This document shows, one piece after another, positions 6,618-6,670 of a DNA stretch of 6,670 bases (its first letter is position 1; every line of letters begins with the position of its first letter). The stretch spans positions 1 through 6,670 of the forward strand of contig DATBMY010000081.1 of assembly GCA_036554605.1 (NCBI GenBank). Direction: 5' to 3'. The position numbers and the translations under genes were made by a program. Below the pieces are notes generated by a model. The model ran no database searches, was not told the origin of the DNA, and worked only from the letters and a program-made list of their open reading frames with translations. This DNA is from DATBMY01 sp036554605 (GTDB lineage Bacteria > Acidobacteriota > Blastocatellia > UBA7656).

Positions 6618-6631
6618 TTGTCTTGTCACTT
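6589..6631. repeat. 11-bp inverted repeat spanning the end of the SET gene, with a tandem heptamer
   Basis: AAGTGACAAGA (6589-6599) is the exact reverse complement of TCTTGTCACTT (6621-6631), with a 21-nt loop that contains the TAG stop at 6615-6617. The downstream arm overlaps a tandem CTTGTCA pair (6622-6628 and 6629-6635). GGTTTTAAC follows, but the stem is AT-rich and the T-run short and offset, so a terminator role is only possible. Confidence 0.45.
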
Positions 6632-6670
6632 GTCACGGTTTTAACAGCAAGTTAACGAAGCCGTCATTTT

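Noticed and set aside
1..6670. Defence system, prophage, integron, CRISPR or biosynthetic cluster
   Set aside because: All six genes have ordinary family assignments, no integrase, transposase or repeat array is present, and the gene order suggests no known or new multi-gene system.

Overview
The window holds six protein-coding genes and no RNA genes, transposases, phage genes or CRISPR arrays. It looks like an ordinary chromosomal stretch of a GC-rich, Gram-negative-type bacterium. Several traits fit Acidobacteriota (Blastocatellia-like) best: a secreted M28 peptidase of PA plus PDZ architecture, a large exported NPP-type phosphodiesterase, FabI, a small bacterial SET protein, and frequent ATA isoleucine codons in GC-rich genes. 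This taxonomic call is inference and only moderately secure.

Layout. Positions 1-510 (+) carry the C-terminal part of the queuosine-pathway radical SAM enzyme QueE, cut by the window edge. Positions 573-1070 (+) encode a small four-helix membrane protein resembling DUF1772. It converges, with a 31-bp gap, on a run of three minus-strand genes. In transcription order these are an exported M28 metallopeptidase (5972 to 4050), the enoyl-ACP reductase FabI (3935 to 3168) and an exported alkaline-phosphatase-superfamily phosphodiesterase (3114 to 1102). Divergent from the peptidase, at 6102-6617 (+), lies a stand-alone SET-domain methyltransferase.

Control signals. A near-consensus sigma70 promoter (TTGACA, 18 nt, TATGAT, minus strand, 6054 to 6025) drives the peptidase and shows that its start is the ATG at 5972, not the upstream ATG at 6029. 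FabI starts at the ATG at 3935, which has a strong Shine-Dalgarno sequence. The 114-bp gap between peptidase and fabI contains a long imperfect palindrome (3957-4015) that may be a repetitive extragenic element. The fabI-phosphodiesterase gap is only 53 bp, so those two may be co-transcribed.

How the genes relate. No shared pathway is evident. QueE makes a tRNA-modification precursor, FabI completes the fatty-acid elongation cycle, and the peptidase and phosphodiesterase are exported hydrolases. I do not see a convincing undescribed multi-gene system. The points most worth a second look are the ATA preference for isoleucine in the host-like genes, its absence from the SET gene, the Trp replacing the usual active-site Tyr in that SET protein, the extra-large middle region of the phosphodiesterase, and the intergenic palindrome.
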